This document shows, in pieces, positions 1 through 11,639 of a stretch of 64,000 nucleotides of DNA. Source of the DNA: Clarireedia homoeocarpa (lineage: Eukaryota; Ascomycota; Leotiomycetes; Helotiales; Rutstroemiaceae); contig LNKV01000001.1 of NCBI GenBank assembly GCA_001465935.1, positions 124,001 to 188,000 on the forward strand, in the 5' to 3' direction. Position 1 is the stretch's first letter, and the number at the start of each line of letters is the position of its first letter. The notes below the pieces were generated by a model. It had not been told where the DNA came from. It made no database searches and saw nothing but the letters and a program-made list of their open reading frames with translations. The translations under genes and the position numbers were made by a program.

Positions 1-1
1 C

Positions 2-772
2 CCCGCGAAGGTTGGTCCCCCTAAGGCTAGTCTCACTCCCATCTCTGGCTCTCTACCCATCGCCATGACTAAGCCTAAGCCTTTACCATCCATGGCATCG
101 ATCTTTGGCAAGAACAGCGACATGGTATCCAAGAGCTGGAGCGACTTGTGGGATGAGGATATTGAAGAGGAAGAGGAGGAGACCGACAAGCAAATCAAGG
201 CACGTCAAATGCAAAACTCACGAACATGGAGCCATGAGAGCAAGCACAACGACGATCAAACCCGCCCTGGGCCATTGGAACCTCTCAGCACCTCATTTGT
301 AAATATTCCTCGGGCTAACGAGAACCACCACACTATTGCCGACGATATTGACGGCGATCTTGTGGCGGATGGTTTCTTCTTTCATGATACCCCTCAACAA
401 ACTATTACACAACACTCACCTCGCTACTCACCACCATCGAAGCGAACTACTTTCGATAAGTGGTCTGCACTTGGTGATCGCAGAAGAGCATACACAGGAG
501 CGTCAGATTCTGAGAAGTCGCCAGATACATGGAAGACGACTTCCCAATCGCGCCGCAATGTTGGATTAGGCTTTACTGGGTTCGGAGCCGGAGTTTGGGA
601 TAACAAATCAAATATCGTTAAGGATAAAGGCAGAGAATGTCCTTGGGCAAGAGCCCGTGGCCGAGATCACTTCCGAGATCACCATCAGGAGAAGCGGAAG
701 GATAAGCAGCACCAGCAGTCGGATCTCGGTGATTTGGAGTGGGTTGGAGGTTGGCATGACCTCCACTTGTAG
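2..772 (+). CDS. C-terminal part of a Ksp1/Ran1-like protein kinase (5' end outside window)
   Basis: The frame is open from the left edge (codon at 2) to a TAG at 770-772, giving about 256 C-terminal residues. No catalytic domain lies inside the window. What is visible is a disordered basic/acidic tail with a SWSDLWDEDIEEEEEE block near residue 40, a later KWSALGDRRRAYTG block, and a W-rich end (WVGGWHDL). From memory, a SWSDLWDE-type block followed by an ALGDRRRA-type block occurs in the long tails of fungal Ksp1/Ran1-type serine/threonine kinases; this is recognition by eye, not a search. The ATG at 65 is internal, because the frame continues upstream without a stop. No intron signal is needed. 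It could be another disordered regulatory protein. I am confident that it is coding and only moderately confident of the family. Confidence 0.55.
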   Translation, partial: PAKVGPPKASLTPISGSLPIAMTKPKPLPSMASIFGKNSDMVSKSWSDLWDEDIEEEEEETDKQIKARQMQNSRTWSHESKHNDDQTRPGPLEPLSTSFVNIPRANENHHTIADDIDGDLVADGFFFHDTPQQTITQHSPRYSPPSKRTTFDKWSALGDRRRAYTGASDSEKSPDTWKTTSQSRRNVGLGFTGFGAGVWDNKSNIVKDKGRECPWARARGRDHFRDHHQEKRKDKQHQQSDLGDLEWVGGWHDLHL

Positions 773-2480
773 TCTTATTCTTTAACCTTTTCTTGTTTCA
801 CATTCTACTTTTATACAATAAGCCTGCTACAGCATCGAACATGAATTCTTTTGTTCTGAACATATTATGGACGGAGGACTCATCAAAGAACACGATGGTA
901 CTTGAAGCAGAGGCGGGATGGAATACGAGATGAAAGGAAGATTTAGCTTAGGACTCGCTTTTCTGGTGTATTAGATAGATATCTTTCAGAGACTTGACAA
1001 ATACCAGACAATTACCCACTCTACATACATGTTCCTCCTATATATTACTGTGAATTGTGATGAAAGATCTTTCCCTTGTTATGACTATGAACGGAATGCA
1101 GACCTTCCATATAAGGCAGGGAGGGGGGTGTGGATGAACGATGGATCAGGGGGTTATTTCCGTATGCATCAGGAGTAAACACATCAATCGCTTGCTAAGT
1201 AGCTTGCTTTGTCTTTGTTTTTCCGTTCCCCCGAATGAGGGGTTTGTTAGATGCACATAAGCTACACGTAGTTAGTTAACTCTGGTGAATTGAATGAATT
1301 GTTCTTTTCTTTTCTCGCCAAAAGATACCAATCATGGTGCAGGATAGATAGCTTGTGGAGAGGAGAGTTCAGTTCAGTTCTCATTCACTGGTGGAGAGGG
1401 GAGGGTGGAGAAGGGGGGGGTAAGGTGTGTGTGTGTGTTGGCTTTGTGGATTGATGAAGCGATGATTGAATGGGTGGGTGGATGGATGGATGGATGGATG
1501 GATGATTGAGGCGATGGAGTGGGATGGCATGGCATGGCATGAGAAGAGAGGCTTGTTGGATGCGAATTTATCTCTAGCTAGGTCTTGGGGGGTTCGCTCT
1601 GGAAGGGTGGAGGGAGGGGTTGGGATGAGTTGGTTTGGTTTGGTTCATTGTGGAATGAAGGAATGGATGGATGGATGAATGGATTAAGGGAGGGAAAGAA
1701 GTATACTTAAGTTGGGGTGATGTGATGTTGGTTGGTTGGTTGTGTAGAGGTGATTCGAGATGGGATGGGATGCTGCTCTGCTCTGCTCTGAGGGGGGTAT
1801 ATGTATATGTATGTATATGTATATGTATGTATATACTATTCATAGGATGAATAAATAGATGGATAGAGGGGTCGCTATGCTATGCTATGCTATTTATTCA
1901 CTTCTTCATACCGAGGACGGATACGGCTGCAATTTATTCATTTCAATTCAGCAATTGCATTTCATTGCGTTTGTATTTTAGTCTTAGATGTGTATTTCAT
2001 CTTTGCTCCTCCCCTCTCCTACTTTCCGGGCTCGGTATATATATATATACCTACGTGCCTGTCTATACATATATATATACATAGCACCGCACGGCGCTAC
2101 TCTCCTAAATACCCCTTTTTCATGTATGGTAGCTTATGCTTATGCTTATGTCTTTATGGTTTTTGATATGGGTATGGGAAGTTGAGTTTATTCTCTAGAA
2201 GTGTAAGCTGAGAGGGGAGGTGTGAGTGTGAGTGTGAGTGTGAGTGTGAGTGTGAGTGTGAGTGTGAGTGTGAGTGTGAGTGTGAGTGTGAGTGTGAGTG
2301 TGCGGGTGGTAGGATAGGGTAGAGTGAGTGTATATCGACAATACTGTATACCCAGTAATTCGACGATAGATAGAGTGAGAGAAGTTCAGCTTACTTGTGC
2401 TCAATATTGTTTCCCTCTCGGGCGGTGCGCTAGATCATGACCTACTTGTTTTTTTTTTTTTTTTTTTTTTTTTCTGGTGA
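773..2480. repeat. Gene-free spacer packed with simple repeats
   Basis: Downstream of the kinase-like gene I see no supportable gene. The stretch holds a GT run (1421-1438), GGAT/GGTG-type tetranucleotide runs (about 1470-1505 and 1660-1682), TATG/TATA-type runs (1797-1835 and 2035-2080), a long TGTGAG hexamer array (2219-2301) and a poly-T tract (2451-2473). Short open frames here simply translate the repeats. It probably includes the 3' UTR of the upstream gene. Confidence 0.85.
2219..2301 (+). repeat. TGTGAG hexanucleotide microsatellite, about 13 copies
   Basis: An uninterrupted TGTGAG array runs about 80 nt. On the minus strand it reads as a long His/Thr ORF, which is an artefact of the repeat. 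Such an array is likely length-polymorphic between strains. Confidence 0.95.
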
Positions 2481-5400
2481 GTATTTGAGAGTGTTTAGAG
2501 CGTGGGTGGATGGGTACGTATTTGGATATGGAAGTAATCTAATCCAGGAGATATGGATATGATTCGCAGTACTACAGGAGTAATGAACCTATATACATAC
2601 ATACATTCATAAACGAGCTTGCAAGATATATATTTCTCACTATGTATGTCTTGAAAACACGGCAACGTTGCCCTCGATGTTCATCCCACTCAAGATTCAT
2701 AAGATAGATATCTTTGTTGCACGTTTTTGATGACTATGACGATTGCAATGTCTTCAAGTTCTTTTGAGGAACCAAACTTGGGATGAGAGAATAGAAATCT
2801 TTTGTTGCATATCTTGGGCAAGCTTTTCGTCATCAGCGGAGGTTGAGGGACTTTCTATTGCATCGCTCAGGCTGAACTGTCGTCATAGTCGTCATGGGCG
2901 TCATCATCAGCGTCGCCACCACCATCAATTCCATTCCATAGAAAGAACGTATTCCAAGTGAATCAGAGTTACGGAACCTCAGACTATTGAGTTGATCTTC
3001 CTGAGCAAGAGGAGGACCGCCATGTCGTTGTCGAAATGCGAGATATGCGTGATGAAACTCCTCCTATTAACATTCTGAATCACCATACAAAGTCCACGAA
3101 ACCGCCCACTGGAGAGGTTTCCGTGGTAGAGGGGAAAACACGATGTCATTCTCAGACTAGATGTGCAACACAAGATCCCTATGACATGACATGAGACAAT
3201 GTTTCTAACTGCGTGTGAACAGAATTACTTCTCACATATCTCACTCATACGGCTACCCAAGCTGTTATCCAAATCTCGGATCGGCGAATCGACGATAACG
3301 AAGAAGAAATAGATATTCGAAGTTTTGTTGAATATCCGAGATTTCAATTTTCGCGTGGGACAGACTGAGATATGCAACAAAAGGGCTATCTATCGTGGAG
3401 TACATTAGCTTGAACTCTAAGGCTTTATATGAATTCTACTTTCGCGCGAGGGTATGAACACTTCCAAATTGACATATATATTTCTAATTCTCAAGAGATG
3501 AATTTCCTAATCAATATGGTGGTCGATTCTCATGGCGGATCGAAGTGGAAAGGGGGAACATTCACGGTGCATCTGTACAGAAGTTGTTGGCTCTTCTCTA
3601 GGTAACAAGGAGTTTTCGCCTCATGCGGAGTATCCAACCACACAGCCAAGATCTGTTGCACATCTCAAAAGTCAAAATAAATTGCGCCTTCTACTTTCAT
3701 TTCAGACTATGCATATTTTGATTGGACTGGAGGACTTGCAGGCTTTTAGAATCGTATATAATATTTAGAACGTCGGAAAGGAGACGATAACAGTAAAGCT
3801 TCTATCATCAAACGCTGCTCATTCTAGAGAACTGGTATATAAATGATCGCATTTGGGTTTTTATCGAGAGCTACTTGTGGCCGGGAGAAAGCATGGCGAG
3901 GAATTTCATATTTCATGATGCCCTTCAGATGACTAACCAACCTGACCTTGTGCGCTCTATTCAGTATTTTTCGAGAGATTCTGGCCATTCGCTATCAATA
4001 TTGCCAAGACATACGCAAGGAACAATACAATCGGAATCGATGCTTCACTGACAACGTGTCCGTATATACATTACAAGCAAAGTAGGAAACCTCGCAGGAG
4101 ATATCAATGAGCTTGACTCGTTGTCGTACTATAACCCGCCACGACTGCTGCAAGTGAGCCGTGATCTTTGGATTGGAGACCATCCCCATTGATACCTGTT
4201 CCATTCTAACCTTTCCCCAGCTGTATCGTTATGTCGAGCAGATGGGGTTGATAGATACAATACTTGCTCACTTGAGCTTAACATCCAGCGAGTGTAGGCC
4301 AGGTGTTTTGTAGGAGAAACAAGGGGGTCGCTAAGGATCACCGGACTAGAGTCTTATGGTTTGACATGGTGAAGATCGAGTGGTCCTTTTTCTTCTCAAA
4401 AGTTGTCGAAGCGCCCCACTTCCGGCATGTCTCAATAAGCCATATGCGTTGTCTCCATCTGGCAGAGAGAAATAGAGTGCCACGAACTCACTGCAGAATA
4501 ATTGACAAGTAGACTTTCACCACCTCGAATGCCAACTACCTTGATATAATCCGGTTGACCAAGAAACAATGCACTATCGTCATCGACTGAGTGGATGGGG
4601 ATTGAAACGAGATGTAGGGGTTCCTCTCTTATGCCTACTTTGTGTTTCTAATTTGCAAAGAGGCTGAGACTCTGATTGCCCAAAGAGTACCAAGCGTTCA
4701 AAGATTATGGAAGTGTATCCACTTTGAATAGCTTCCATCAAAGAACCAATGCCGCTAGTAAGTCTAGGCAGGCCAAGACAAACATATCAGTTGAGCATAA
4801 CGTGATGAAAATGATCAATCATTGCTTCTGTACAGCAATTGTATGAACAAAGTGTAGCGCATAATCGGCCAAAGGGTAGGGTTGCCCAACTGTTTGCTTC
4901 CTGCATTCAAACTTTATTGCCTTGTGTTGAAGGACATTACTTGCGTAATCTCGAGACCATCGCTGCCCAGCTTATTGAGGACCTCAACTGCGAACAATTC
5001 TGGTCCATCTTAGTGACCATCATGATCAACAATATGTCTGATCTGGGCGGGCAACTGTATCAGCTATGAAGGAGTGAGATCCTCAACCTAAGTTGGCCAC
5101 TGGAGTGAATATTGCTTACCATCCGGATTTCAACGCAAAGATAGTCGAAACCCCCTACATAGACTCTGAAGTAAAACTCACCGCACAGATTTCGAAATTG
5201 CCCAAATTCAAGAGCTCAATCAGGCTGTGTACTTGTTCGCGATGCATCTTTGAAATCATCACTTCAGAGACCCAATTCAATGTTCAAGATAAAGCCATTA
5301 AATCACAGAACTCATGAATATTGGTTCTCGAATATTCGATCATTTGCGGATACCGGTTTCCAATATCACAAAATACCGGTGTTCGAAGACTGTGGCATGT

Positions 5401-5622
5401 AGTGTGTGTGGTTTGTTTCCCAAACGTTGAAGATACGGCTCTGCCAAATATGCAACAAAATGCTGTTACTAGCCAATCAGAGAGTGTCAATTCGGGAGCT
5501 TTACCGTTTATGGGGAATCACGTGGATTTGTCGACTCCCAAAGTCGTGTAAATTGAAAATCGCGTCTTCCTGCCTTGAGCGCGTCGAACCGAACCAAGAT
5601 CAAGATTCAGCTAGATCTCACC
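2481..5622. other. 3.1 kb with no resolvable gene; scattered coding-like pieces
   Basis: No ORF here is long or recognisable. Some fragments look coding: a plus-strand acidic stretch around 2988-3186 (PEQEEDRHVVVEMRD), followed by a good branch point plus acceptor (TTCTAACTG ... GAACAG ending at 3223) and an open stretch to about 3370. There is also an open run at 4839-5069 and an acidic tail (HDDYDDSSA then stop) on the minus strand near 2880-2940. These pieces are on both strands and could not be joined into one model. A decayed or fast-evolving gene is possible. The final part (about 5300-5622) is the RFC4 promoter and 5' UTR. Confidence 0.4.
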
Positions 5623-6853
5623 ATGGCAGTCACAAAAGAAGAGAAGGGAGAGTCTTCCACGAGCGCGGCAAAGAAAGCCCTGAAAGCAAACACAAACGGC
5701 GCAGCTAATTATGAATTACCATGGTATATAATTCTACGTTTGTCTAGTTATTCGAGGGGAGACTGATTCAGATTTCACAGGGTTGAGAAGTACCGGCCAG
5801 TATTTTTAGATGATATTGTTGGCAATACGGAAACCATTGAACGATTAAAGATTATTGCGAAAGATGGCAATATGCCGCATGTTAGTCTCCTGCAGAATTT
5901 TCCCCAACACCTGTTGATAGAGTATCCCGTAGTGTATTATATCGGGTATGCCTGGAATTGGAAAAACTACGAGTGTATTATGTTTGGCGAGGCAGCTACT
6001 GGGAGAGTCGTATAAGGAAGCTGTATTGGAGTTGAATGCTAGTGATGAGCGAGGTATACAAACCATTCTTTCTAAAGTGATGCTTTCAGAGCTGATATAG
6101 CGTTGTACAGGTATCGATGTTGTTCGCAATCGCATAAAAGGGTTTGCACAGAAGAAAGTTACACTTCCTGCAGGTCGACATAAGCTTGTTATCCTTGACG
6201 AAGCAGATAGTATGACATCTGGAGCTCAGCAGGCGCTGCGAAGAACAATGGAGATTTATAGTTCGACGACACGATTTGCCTTTGCATGCAACCAGTCGAA
6301 TAAGATCATCGAGCCTCTACAATCCCGATGCGCAATTCTACGATATGCAAGGTTGACGGATGCGCAGGTAGTCAAACGATTACTGCAGATCATCCAAGCG
6401 GAGAACGTTGAATACAGTGAGGATGGATTGGCTGCTCTCGTCTTCAGCGCAGAGGGAGATATGCGACAAGCTATAAACAATTTACAGTCAACTTTTGCTG
6501 GCTTCGGCTTCGTCAATGGGGACAATGTTTTTAAGGTTGTGGACTCGCCGCACCCGATCAAAGTACAAGCTATGGTCAAGGCGTGCTATGAGGGTAAAAT
6601 CGATGCAGCTCTGGAGACATTGAAGGAGCTTTGGGATTTGGGATACTCAAGTCATGACATCATCAGTACTATGTTCAGAGTTACAAAATCAATTGACACT
6701 CTCAGCGAACATTCGAAACTGGAATTCATCAAAGAAATCGGTTTCACGCATATGAAGATCTTGGAGGGAGTGCAGACTATGTTGCAATTAAGCGGGTGTG
6801 TTGCGAGACTCTGCAAGCTGAATATGGATTCGAAAGAATTTGTGTCCAAATAA
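5623..6853 (+). CDS. RFC4: Replication factor C subunit 4 (Rfc4), clamp-loader ATPase
   Basis: There are four exons: 5623-5723, 5781-5880, 5933-6053 and 6111-6853, giving 354 aa, the usual Rfc small-subunit length. Rfc4 is part of the pentameric RFC AAA+ complex that loads PCNA at primer-template junctions. Visible motifs in order: RFC box II (YELPWVEKYRP), Walker A (GMPGIGKTT), ELNASDERG (RFC box IV), Walker B DEAD in VILDEADSMT, sensor 1 (FACNQSNKI), the SRC arginine finger (LQSRCAILRY) and sensor 2 (EGDMRQAINNLQ). The order and wording match yeast Rfc4/human RFC2 rather than Rfc2, 3 or 5. The start at 5623 has an A/C-rich context (CACCATGG). An in-frame ATG at 5575 would only add a basic leader. 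Splicing is supported by unbroken homology across all three junctions. Confidence 0.96.
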
Positions 6854-6962
6854 TGGGATATATCAGGAAAAGCATTGTTTAGGAGTTCGGAGGTTTATGA
6901 TACAAATGGCGTATATAAGTCGATTTTATGTACAATCCTCTCGATAATTCAAACTGGAAATC

Positions 6963-7422
6963 TTATTGAGACTTTTGCTGGGGCGGAGCAGCTTGCTCGT
7001 ACGATTCTTCGTATTTGTCCCAGACGGCTCTGTCCCTCATCATTCGTTTCTCCATTCTTACTTTCGCTTCATATTGTCGAATTCGTCGATCTGCCTCGAT
7101 GGATGATCCTAACACCATAAAGCCCATCTGTATGAACCTATCGATCTTCGATTAGTGTCTGCTCTCAGAAATCCTCAAGCATTGCACGCACACTTTGAAT
7201 TGAATCGTCAATCCTCTATATATAGGAGAAATCGCATATCCGGCAGTCCCCAAAGCAGCTGCAAATAAACCCCACTACCGCAAGATCAATCAGCTAGCTG
7301 CGCATGCCAAACAAGAAAGACAATCAGGAAAATACCTTTGCACCACCAGATAAAGCACCTCTGCCAGCTTCCCAAGCAGCGTTGTTAGCTTCTTCGTCTC
7401 TTAATCCACCATGATGGCGCAT
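6963..7422 (-). CDS. Conserved small fungal protein, 114 aa, probable membrane segment
   Basis: Three exons read on the minus strand: 7422-7336, 7274-7192 and 7137-6963. All phases match and every intron has GT-AG ends. The protein starts MRHHGGLRDEEANNAAWEAG. It then has a small-residue/aromatic stretch (WGLFAAALGTAGYAISPIY), a second hydrophobic patch (QFKVFIQMGFMVLG), an EADRRIRQYE block and a Q-rich tail. The layout (short N-term, two weakly hydrophobic helices, charged C-term) resembles small mitochondrial inner-membrane proteins such as HIG1-type factors, but I cannot assign it; function unknown. It ends 110 bp from the RFC4 stop (convergent) and its start faces HIS3 across 362 bp. The exons are too short for an ORF scan, so this gene is easily missed. 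Confidence 0.8.
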
Positions 7423-7784
7423 TATGTATTATGTCGGAGCATTGATGCTCTTTGAGTGGTGTCGAGAGAGCTTTTGATGAAAATCGATGAGCTTTGATTG
7501 GAACGTCATTCGGCATCGGTTCTTGCCGAAGTCGGAAAAACCAAATACTTTTTCGTTAGCAATGCTATTTTGAAGCATCAAGAAATTTAAAGTAATCTAC
7601 TCTAAAAAATATTTTGTCTGTATATTCGGGAGTCTTTGCGAGAAATAGATATAAAAAACGGCATACTCAAGGCCAATTGCACATCCCCAGATCAACTGGC
7701 AAGCGCATCATCTACAGTCCATACTGTCTTTGAGTCCACGAACTGTCGAATCCTAGACTTTGGATTTCAACTACACAGCAAAAA
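7423..7784. promoter_or_regulatory. Shared divergent promoter, 114-aa protein gene / HIS3
   Basis: This 362-bp gap lies between two divergent start codons, so it must carry both promoters. It is AT-rich, with A-tracts near 7600. I see TGAGTCC at about 7731, one base off the Gcn4/CpcA consensus; this is suggestive only, given that HIS3 is a general-control target in fungi. Confidence 0.5.
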
Positions 7785-8519
7785 ATGGCAGACACCAGAG
7801 TCCGTTCTGCTGCACTGGCACGCGATACAAACGAGACCAAAATACAGTTAGCAATCAACCTCGACGGCGGAGAATTTCCCGCAGATACCGACAAGAGATT
7901 ACTGAGCAATGACGAGGGCCATGCATCTCAAACCTCCAAGTCGCAGACTATTTCGATCAACTCAGGAATTGGCTTTTTAGATCATATGTTGCACGCTCTG
8001 GCAAAGCATGCAGGCTGGAGTTTAGCTCTGAATTGCAAAGGGGATTTGCACAGTATGTTTTGCTTTGGGTTTCTTGTTTGCTACATTTATTGATTCGTTC
8101 CTTTAGTTGACGACCATCACACCGCCGAGGATGTATGCATCGCTCTAGGTAGTGCATTTCTGAAAGCACTGGGAGCGCCAATTGGACTTGCACGATTCGG
8201 ATCCGCATACGCACCGCTAGACGAAGCACTATCACGAGCCGTTGTCGACCTTTCGAACCGCCCATTCAGTGTCATAGATCTGGGATTAAAGCGGGAGAAG
8301 ATTGGAGACTTGAGCTGTGAGATGATTCCACATTGCTTGCAGAGTTTCGCGCAGGCGGCGAGAGTTACTATGCATGTGGATTGCCTGAGGGGTGATAATG
8401 ATCATCATAGAGCGGAGAGTGCGTTTAAGGCATTGGCGGTTGCGATTAGACAGGCTACCACGAGGGTTGCAGGGAGGGAAGGCGAGGTGCCAAGTACAAA
8501 GGGAACTTTAAGTACATGA
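7785..8519 (+). CDS. HIS3: Imidazoleglycerol-phosphate dehydratase (His3)
   Basis: Two exons (7785-8052, 8107-8519) encode 226 aa, close to the normal size. The enzyme dehydrates imidazole glycerol phosphate to imidazole acetol phosphate, step 6 or 7 of histidine synthesis depending on numbering. Both metal-binding histidine signatures are present: GIGFLDHMLHALAKHAG with its DHMLH core, and DDHHTAEDVCIALG; the second copy of the internal repeat gives the later DNDHHRAESAFKALA motif. The intron splits LHIDDHH, so splicing is required to build the first DHHTxED motif. The start is the first ATG after an A-rich leader (AAAAATGGC). It is divergent from the small conserved gene and not clustered with other HIS genes. 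Confidence 0.97.
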
Positions 8520-9152
8520 GAAGCTAAATAGATAAGAATCTTGATTCACCGGAGGTATGAAAGCTGTAGCATATGAGCAGTTATGAGTTGCGATAATGAG
8601 GTATGGGTTGAAGGTTTTGCTTGGCGTAAGAGTATAGAACAAGCCGAACAGGAGGACGGAAAGCAGTTACCACATGCCTGATATAGAGGACAATCTAAAA
8701 ACAGAACTTTGTCTTTTGTTCAAATCCACCCGGAGACTCGAATGATTGTGGGCAAACATAAATTTCAAGGAAGGGTGTATCTACAATTTGGCGGGGAGAG
8801 TGTATTGCCCCGCACTCACTCGTGTATATTGCTATCACCGTCAGTCTCCAGCCATTTCGTCGAAAGATGCCCATGACCTGAGAAAAGTTCGTTGATTGGA
8901 AAATTTTCCTCCATCATCACTCTTCGGCATCAAAGAATTATAAGGGACCTCCAATTCTTGAGAAAGATTTTGGTGGTTGAACCGCAGCGCATATCAGAGC
9001 CCACCTGACTAAAGGCACACCTTCTCAATTAGCCTCCGCCTTTTCGCGGCAGAAAAATAAATTTCCATTATCGAATCTTTTATCGCAAGCCTCAGTTCTC
9101 TCACCATTACAATTGCACAACAACCCAATTCCTCCCAAAACAACCCATAAAT
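8520..9152 (+). other. Intergenic: HIS3 terminator region and LOC1 promoter
   Basis: No gene seen in these 633 bp. The ATG-proximal part is A/C-rich (CACAACAACCCAATTCC...), as is common for fungal 5' UTRs. Confidence 0.8.
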
Positions 9153-9850
9153 ATGGCGCCTTCGCGCACTAGTACCGTGAAGTCGAAACACGCGGCGAAC
9201 AAATCAGGCATTCGCAACAGCAAGAACTCGACGAAACCGCAAGGTGATGGAGTGTCGAAATCCAAGTCCAAGAAGGCGACAACGTCCAAGGGTGCGCCGC
9301 CAACAAAGCTACAGGGCAATAAATTGGCGACGCTGAAGAAGAAGAGGCGGGTTTATACGGAGAAGGAGTTGGGCATTCCGGCGCTGAATATGATTACGCC
9401 GGTTGGGGTGGAGAAGCCGAAGGGAAAGAAGAAAGGGAAGGTTTTTGTGGATGATAGAGTGAGTGCAGATTTCTGCCATAGATTTGGTCCAGAGCACACC
9501 GAGGGGTGGAGGATAAGATGGAGGGACTGGGCTATTCATTGCTCGAAGTACAGATGCTAATCAATGGCGTGTAGGAAAGCATGATGACTATCTTAGCAAT
9601 GGTGAACGCGGAGAAAGATGGTCAAATTGAGAGTAAAATGATGAAAGCACGACAAATGGAGGAGATCCGAGAAGCAAGGAAAGAAGAGCTCGCAAAGAAG
9701 CAAGAGAGGAAAAAGGAGTATTTGGACAAGGTCAAGGGAGACTTAAGGAAGAAGAGGAAGAGAGGAGGCGAGGATAAAGTGGAACACAGTGATGCACCTG
9801 CAGGAACAAAACCGCTAAAGCTCAAGAAGAAGAGTGTTTCGTTTGCTTGA
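9153..9850 (+). CDS. LOC1: Loc1-type 60S ribosome assembly / mRNA localisation factor
   Basis: Two exons (9153-9458, 9575-9850) encode 193 aa. Loc1 is a nucleolar RNA-binding protein needed for 60S subunit biogenesis; in yeast it also helps ASH1 mRNA localisation. The N-terminal 80 residues are a Lys/Ser/Thr-rich disordered tail. The diagnostic core follows: YTEKELGIPALNMITPVGV, a KPKGKKKGKVFVDD patch, then ESMMTILAMVNAEKDGQIES directly after the splice junction. A charged coiled coil (MMKARQMEEIREARKEELAK) leads to a basic C-terminal end. The intron (116 nt) has a GCTAAT branch site and TAG acceptor. The family call rests on the central motif, which is well conserved in ascomycetes. Confidence 0.92.
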
Positions 9851-10145
9851 GTTAGCCATTTAACCTTAAGGGTGGGAAGCATATTGGATCGAGCTGTTGT
9901 AGTATTAATAGGCGTTGTGGCGTACACAGACTGAATGGGTGAGAGAACATTCTAACGGGCATTAAAAGCGATACCAATGTTTTGTTAACATTAGATACTA
10001 AATTGCTACATCATTTGAAAAAGGACCAGTATTACGCCCGCCAATCTATGCCCTGAGTCCGCCGATAATCTACACGATATACGCTCTATGCTCAAACACA
10101 TCTCATCTTTAAGTCTATCAGATCAAGAAATGGAAGTTGGGAATA

Positions 10146-11639
10146 TCAATGCCATTTTCGAGCCATTGGGTCAAACTTGGGTCGGGGTGGAGTTAGGTTT
10201 GCAGATGCCGTCCCACTAGGAGGGACAATTGAGTCGAATTGGACTTCAAATGCCATTTTATTGAGGAAGTTGACACACTGCACGAAGTTAGTGAAAGCCA
10301 ACACGTATCAAGGGGGTGAAAACATACCGGACGAGCATGCCATCTATTTCCACCAATTTCAAACCACGAAAGATGACCTCCGAGAGATGTAGTACACAAA
10401 ATGGTGTAAGGGTTTTGCTTCACTTCTTCATAGGGCAAGCACTCTCCGGCTGCGATCTGAAGACGTGTTAGTACATGCTACACGAGCTACATCAAATGTT
10501 AAAACTCACAGGGTCATCTTCAGCATTTATAGCAAAGAAAGGAATCTTAATCGCCAGTAAAGAATCGGTTGATGAGGCATCTCGATAATAAGCACCTTCA
10601 GTGGGATATCCCCAAGCAACTGTTTGGATTGCCCTATCAAACTCATGAAGATATTTAATGCTCCGGATTCGGTCCAAGTCAAACACATGGTCCTTGGCGA
10701 GTTGCTCTCGGTGGAGTTCGATGAGTTTTTTCATGTTGCTGCCCATGGTCTTGGAGTAGATTTCTTTTCCTAGAAATGTTCTTTGCAGGGCTATGCTACC
10801 GGCATCTAAGTTCCAGGGATTGGAGCAGACGACTGCAGCCTTCAATTCACATGTGTCTCCTTCCTCAGCGATATACTGGACGGGAATGTCAGACCACTGG
10901 ACCTAAGAAACAGAAGGAGAATAGGAGCAGACATACATTGGTTAGTATATTGGCTCCAAGAGAAAAGCCAATGCCAAACAAAGGTCTATTTGGGAATGTC
11001 TTTCTGAGCCACTTGACCATCTGTCGTATGTCCCATGTAGCCCTGGCATTATACAGCACACTACTTGTAATCTTGTGTTTAGCACAACCACGACTGTTGA
11101 TCACACACGCCTCCCACTTAGAAGCATGATCTGCTCCTACAAGAGGCTCTAATACATGCTTTAAATAGATTTCGTAGCTTCCCCCACTCAATCCATGAAG
11201 TGTCACGAGCATGGGACGACTATCCAACGATGCAATTCCTGAGAATTCCTCATCGGTATAGTAAGTTGTCCGAATAGGCAAAGTATCATCGGTTTCTGAA
11301 TACGGCTCGTGGACTACAAAGTCAACAGCAAAGGAGCCTTGAAATGCCGGATCTTCATGTTCGAACAGCCTTCTTTTGTAGTATATAGGAGGGCCATCGT
11401 TCTTGATAGCTGTCCAGCATGTTTGTAAATGACCTTTGCTTTGGCTTAGTAGGTTGAAAAGATAGGGGTAGATCATGTGCATGCTACATACCATTGAACA
11501 GCAAGGGATTCAAACGGCAAGGTGGTGTTGATTCTTCACATATCCGTAGTAGATCTGTTTTTGAACCCTCCTTCGTTTGGAGGTTTATTGGGCTAGGGGA
11601 GTGGGTGAATCTTATCTTCGCATGGCCTAACCACTCCAT
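10146..11639 (-). CDS. EHT1/EEB1-like alpha/beta-hydrolase (medium-chain acyl ester synthase/esterase)
   Basis: Five minus-strand exons: 11639-11492, 11433-10937, 10875-10510, 10456-10328 and 10277-10146, giving 423 aa. The protein belongs to the UPF0017/ABHD1-3-like family that includes yeast Eht1, Eeb1 and Ymr210w. These make or cleave medium-chain fatty-acid ethyl esters and monoacylglycerols. Visible signatures are the family start LNPLLFNGHLQTCWTA (split by intron 1), the oxyanion region LHGLSGGSYE, NSRGC, the nucleophile elbow GFSLGAN, the acidic residue in INAEDDP and the catalytic His in LGGHLSWFE. The last exon (VNFLNKMAFE...) ends at TGA 10146-10148. All intron phases are consistent. 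Which yeast paralogue it matches best cannot be decided by eye. It is convergent with LOC1 and divergent from SCC4. Confidence 0.9.

Noticed and set aside
2195..2404. Minus-strand ORF with a long His-Thr repeat
   Set aside because: It is only the translation of the TGTGAG microsatellite.
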